Source: Euryarchaeota archaeon UBA552 (GTDB lineage: Archaea > Thermoplasmatota > Poseidoniia > Poseidoniales > Thalassarchaeaceae). From it: a DNA stretch of 64,000 bases. The translations under genes and the position numbers were made by a program. The notes beneath the pieces are model-generated. The model was given only the letters and a program-made list of their open reading frames with translations. It searched no databases and was not told the DNA's origin. The stretch spans positions 7,518 through 71,517 of the forward strand of contig DAMH01000011.1 in NCBI GenBank assembly GCA_002499585.1, in the 5' to 3' direction. This document shows, piece after piece, positions 62,501-64,000 of this stretch (position 1 is its first letter; the number at the start of each line of letters is the position of its first letter).

Positions 62501-62565
62501 ACACGAATCCATTGAACCCACTTTCATTCCCAGGGCAGGGAGAACTATGCAATCAGTTCGACTAA
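59536..62565 (+). CDS. Surface protein with calcium-binding TSP3 repeats and an inserted lipoyl-like fold
   Basis: The 1009-residue protein has an N-terminal hydrophobic anchor (AIGAIVATLCLAGLYTVV). Many TSP3 calcium repeats follow (DSDGDGIPNRMEE, DTDGDGLGDGWE, DSDGDGLNDLWE and others) throughout. Within them, about residues 435-505 form a different module. Two half-motifs, VQSISVEIGDFVQKNQTLIWI and DGFIYDISIEVGEEVERRSQSLMTI, have the pattern of lipoyl/biotinyl or HlyD barrel-sandwich domains. No lysine sits in an MKM- or DKA-like hairpin, so it is probably not lipoylated. No C-terminal membrane helix is present; the protein ends in QGELCNQFD. A structural or adhesive role is likely. Confidence 0.8.
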   Translation: MQLNHNQYAIGAIVATLCLAGLYTVVDAMLSTSQTVGYYEPAADDIFLDEDEEQITGEDSDGDGIPNRMEETLYGTSKLSPDTDGDGLGDGWEIENGLDPLDSGEARITELTFENPDADSEAGDQNETFPDPDNGPNGDPDRDGLTNIEEAEIGTNPSVRDSDGDGLNDLWESLYSIEITVSGSESFTLLDPLNPNWDCPLLTATKKAELEQAIGSSIWKELATGPFGEHSCDAVLDLEPSGGDTLHNYLEEQYSTNPLSDDSDEDLIPDRVEVAFGIQYLDVSCGRFTFSVVTKDAPYTSMMTDANDQSWFSEDMDGDGKFNGPGDWDTDGDGMPDGFEYCYDDTLDPLSPTDAYGDPDQDGLNNLQEYEVAYTWGPINFTSPSSSDTDGDNMPDGWEHLNGINPRDGMNGIEDPDMDGFDSDGDGSVFYRDLVGVSTVQSISVEIGDFVQKNQTLIWIRTVQDLAYINIPLKAHQDGFIYDISIEVGEEVERRSQSLMTIVEGHERLTNLDEYEARDLNKDGIVDGRSTNPMNPDTDGDGLIDGIEVIGWTIRIVDGTARDIKVRSDPGVFDSDADGLSDSVEYYTTYTNATDRDTDSDGIEDFTEAMDGFQWNGSVYFTNASRLDSDNDGLDDREEVIAGQDQYVTNASDIDSDDDDLKDGFEVLNIPRPWQTATNPLDPDTDGDLQPDGWEMQITSVEDDTVSHSLWIAPDNWLPPGCLSLIECGRGPGGWIWDNYLQGFSSSGDPDGDGKLNPTYSFSELNLTGFTIPDNGRWALDPSFGSLPDSSFDADNDSLPNLMEIPSRWDTNPVKVDTDGDLLPDGWEVTYNEFAVTYGNITLSVTERGPLDPKMIDSDGDGINDGSEDLDSDGLNVMHLMNKYCPGWNDPQNSACHIDPSTPSGSIFYNDLGNYTNYEEYQNGTHPILNDTDGDLWLDGSEVYHQDQDDDSMWSGWEYYFGLDPFDPSDATIDSDADGYSNKCENKYNTNPLNPLSFPGQGELCNQFD

Positions 62566-62599
62566 GTTCATGTGACAACAAACCAGGTTTGACAGTGCA

Positions 62600-63046
62600 A
62601 TGACGTTTCCAACTTGGTCAATATTGCCGACGACTGCCGATATTGGTTTCATCGCCGAGGCGCCCTCACTGTCAGAATTGTTCAGCGTCTCTGCAGCTGC
62701 TTTACAATCAATTAGACTCGGTCTTAGGCCCTCCGAAGAATTCCCAGCAAAAAAAGGAGCGAATTTTACCATCTCAATAAAGAGGTCCGACAGGGTGGAC
62801 AGAGATCTTGTTTCATGGCTCGAAGAGATCAACTGGACTGCTGAAGACAAGGCTTCAGTGGTCCATGTCGAAAGATTAGATTTTTCCGGGAATAACCTGG
62901 TCGCCAAATGTCTGATACAGCCTGCAGAGGCCGAACCGGCGATAGAAATTAAGGCTGTAACACATCATGAACTGAAAGTTTCCCAGTTGAAATCACCATC
63001 AGGGGATGTCGAAGGATTCAGGGCAAGAGTCATTCTAGACGTCTAG
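62600..63046 (+). CDS. Archease, RtcB cofactor
   Basis: Archease speeds RtcB guanylylation and multiple turnover in tRNA splicing. The 148-residue protein has the N-terminal TTADIGFIAEAPSLSELFSV, matching the family HTADIG start. A central VSWLEEINW and a C-terminal EIKAVTHHELKV and GFRARVILDV complete the match. The metal-binding aspartate of TAD and the final Asp-Val are present. rtcB is 10 kb away on the other strand, not in an operon with it. The stop is 1 base from the convergent guaC stop. Confidence 0.88.
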   Translation: MTFPTWSILPTTADIGFIAEAPSLSELFSVSAAALQSIRLGLRPSEEFPAKKGANFTISIKRSDRVDRDLVSWLEEINWTAEDKASVVHVERLDFSGNNLVAKCLIQPAEAEPAIEIKAVTHHELKVSQLKSPSGDVEGFRARVILDV

Positions 63047-63047
63047 G

Positions 63048-64000
63048 TTAACCGTCGATCTCAAATCCCCTGTAAACCTCATTCGTCGTTTGGGTGACTC
63101 TGATAAATGTCGTGCATTTTGGTAGATCCTTGATCCTCCGGGCCCCAACATACGAGCAACTAGACCTCAGCCCCCCCAGTATAGCCTGCACTGTGATCGA
63201 CAGAGGCCCCCTGTAGGGAACCCGAACCGCTTTCCCTTCTGGAGCCCTGTGCTGGGCTATCTCTCCATAATGTCTCTCCATCGCTGTCGAGGAAGACATT
63301 CCGTGGAAGGACTTGTAGAGGCGTCCGTCTTCACCACTCTCTATCTCTCCCCCCGACTCGTCATGACCGGCAAACATTCCTCCGAGCATCACGAAGTCGG
63401 CCCCTGCAGCAAATGCCTTTGCCAAGTCCCCGGGCGAGTTACAGCCCCCATCCGCCATCACATGACCACCGAGCCCGTGAGCTGCGTCTGCACATTCGGC
63501 GATCGCAGATAGTTGTGGATATCCGACGCCTGCAACTTTCCGAGTAGTGCAGACAGAACCTGGCCCTATGCCAACTTTGACGATATCTGCGCCTGCTAAT
63601 ATCAGTGCCTCAGTCATTTCATTTGTGGCAACGTTCCCTGCAATTATTATCTTGTCAGGGTATTGTGACCGAACCACTTTTACAAATTCTAAGAAGACCT
63701 CTCGATACCCATTCGCGACGTCAATACAAATCATAGACAACTTCTCGTTCGTTGCCATCTTCCTCTTCAGCAACTGTAGTGACTCGTCTGTAGATCCACA
63801 GGTAACCGCAACAAACTCAGGGTCCACACCACTGGCCCACGCGCTCTCTAGATCCTTGACTGAGTAAAACTTCTGCAGACACGTAAGCATATTGTGCCCC
63901 TGAAGAGCCATTGCAACGTCAAAAACACCTGTCGTATCCATGTTGGCTGCTGCAATGGGAACTCCGGACCATTTTTTCGATGTGTGCCTGAATGAGAACT
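63048..64000 (-). CDS. guaC: GMP reductase (partial, N-terminus outside window)
   Basis: GMP reductase converts GMP to IMP with NADPH for purine salvage. The visible part, about 317 codons, runs off the right edge; the sequence before AAANMDTTG (SFRHTSKKWSGVPI) is already in family. Conserved features are CIDVANGY, ADIVKVGIGPGSVCTTRKVAGVGYPQ with the catalytic cysteine, GGCNSPGDLAKAFAAGADFVMLGGM, YKSFHGMSSS and LGGLRSSCSYVGA. The CTTRKVAGVGYPQLSA form and the absence of CBS domains favour reductase over IMP dehydrogenase. The internal ATG in NMDTTG is not the start. Confidence 0.92.
   Translation of the reverse strand, partial: FSFRHTSKKWSGVPIAAANMDTTGVFDVAMALQGHNMLTCLQKFYSVKDLESAWASGVDPEFVAVTCGSTDESLQLLKRKMATNEKLSMICIDVANGYREVFLEFVKVVRSQYPDKIIIAGNVATNEMTEALILAGADIVKVGIGPGSVCTTRKVAGVGYPQLSAIAECADAAHGLGGHVMADGGCNSPGDLAKAFAAGADFVMLGGMFAGHDESGGEIESGEDGRLYKSFHGMSSSTAMERHYGEIAQHRAPEGKAVRVPYRGPLSITVQAILGGLRSSCSYVGARRIKDLPKCTTFIRVTQTTNEVYRGFEIDG

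Overview
The window looks like chromosome from a marine planktonic euryarchaeon, most likely Marine Group II (Candidatus Poseidoniales). The archaeal signature is clear: an Rpo7-Spt4-S24e-S27ae cluster, archaeal-type AlaRS, DtdA (GEK1), RtcB with archease, an HVO_0476-type zinc protein and an XPD-like Fe-S helicase. Mixed with these are several bacterial-type metabolic genes: a branched-chain 2-oxoacid dehydrogenase with lipoate genes, a FolB-type aldolase, NADP-GDH, acyl-CoA dehydrogenase and GMP reductase. The group assignment is inference from gene content; there is no rRNA here. Coding density is very high. No intergenic gap reaches 300 bases, and no insertion sequence, CRISPR array, rRNA or prophage was seen.

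Layout. 1-7.7 kb (minus strand): a tightly overlapping operon reading lipA, E1 alpha, E1 beta, E2, E3 (lpd), lipB and a PLP enzyme cut by the window edge. It makes and lipoylates a branched-chain type 2-oxoacid dehydrogenase. 7.7-9.1 kb: a pteridine-reductase-like SDR joined to a FolB-type aldolase, then tRNA-Leu. 9.2-21.1 kb: two consecutive surface-protein genes, the second encoding 2977 residues with calcium-binding repeats, a complete transglutaminase triad, many Ig-like modules and a DUF4129-like cytoplasmic tail. 21-28.6 kb: a small unknown gene, Fe-S helicase, ribbon-helix-helix regulator, divergent HD hydrolase, gdhA, purC and an unknown gene. 28.6-34.4 kb: a 1936-residue FG-GAP surface protein. 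34.5-42.6 kb: the transcription/ribosome cluster, dtdA with proline dehydrogenase, a zinc protein, a methyltransferase-like protein, a membrane subtilase and a six-helix membrane protein with zinc ribbons. 42.6-50.1 kb: divergent tRNA-Ser and tRNA-Thr, then a 2401-residue surface protein. 50.2-64 kb: a small coiled-coil protein, an AlkA-like glycosylase, a His/Cys-motif membrane protein, RtcB, acyl-CoA dehydrogenase, AlaRS, an alanine-type aminotransferase, an unknown gene, a calcium-repeat surface protein carrying a lipoyl-like fold, archease, and GMP reductase cut by the right edge.

How it fits together. Branched-chain 2-oxoacid dehydrogenase, acyl-CoA dehydrogenase, GDH, proline dehydrogenase and an alanine-type aminotransferase suggest a heterotroph living on amino acids and protein. 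Five giant secreted or anchored proteins occupy about 27.9 kb (roughly 43%) of the window and would form an elaborate calcium-dependent cell surface. Four of them end in one membrane helix, each followed by a different cytoplasmic tail. Several genes have a TATA-like box about 25-30 bases before the start codon, which suggests leaderless transcripts.
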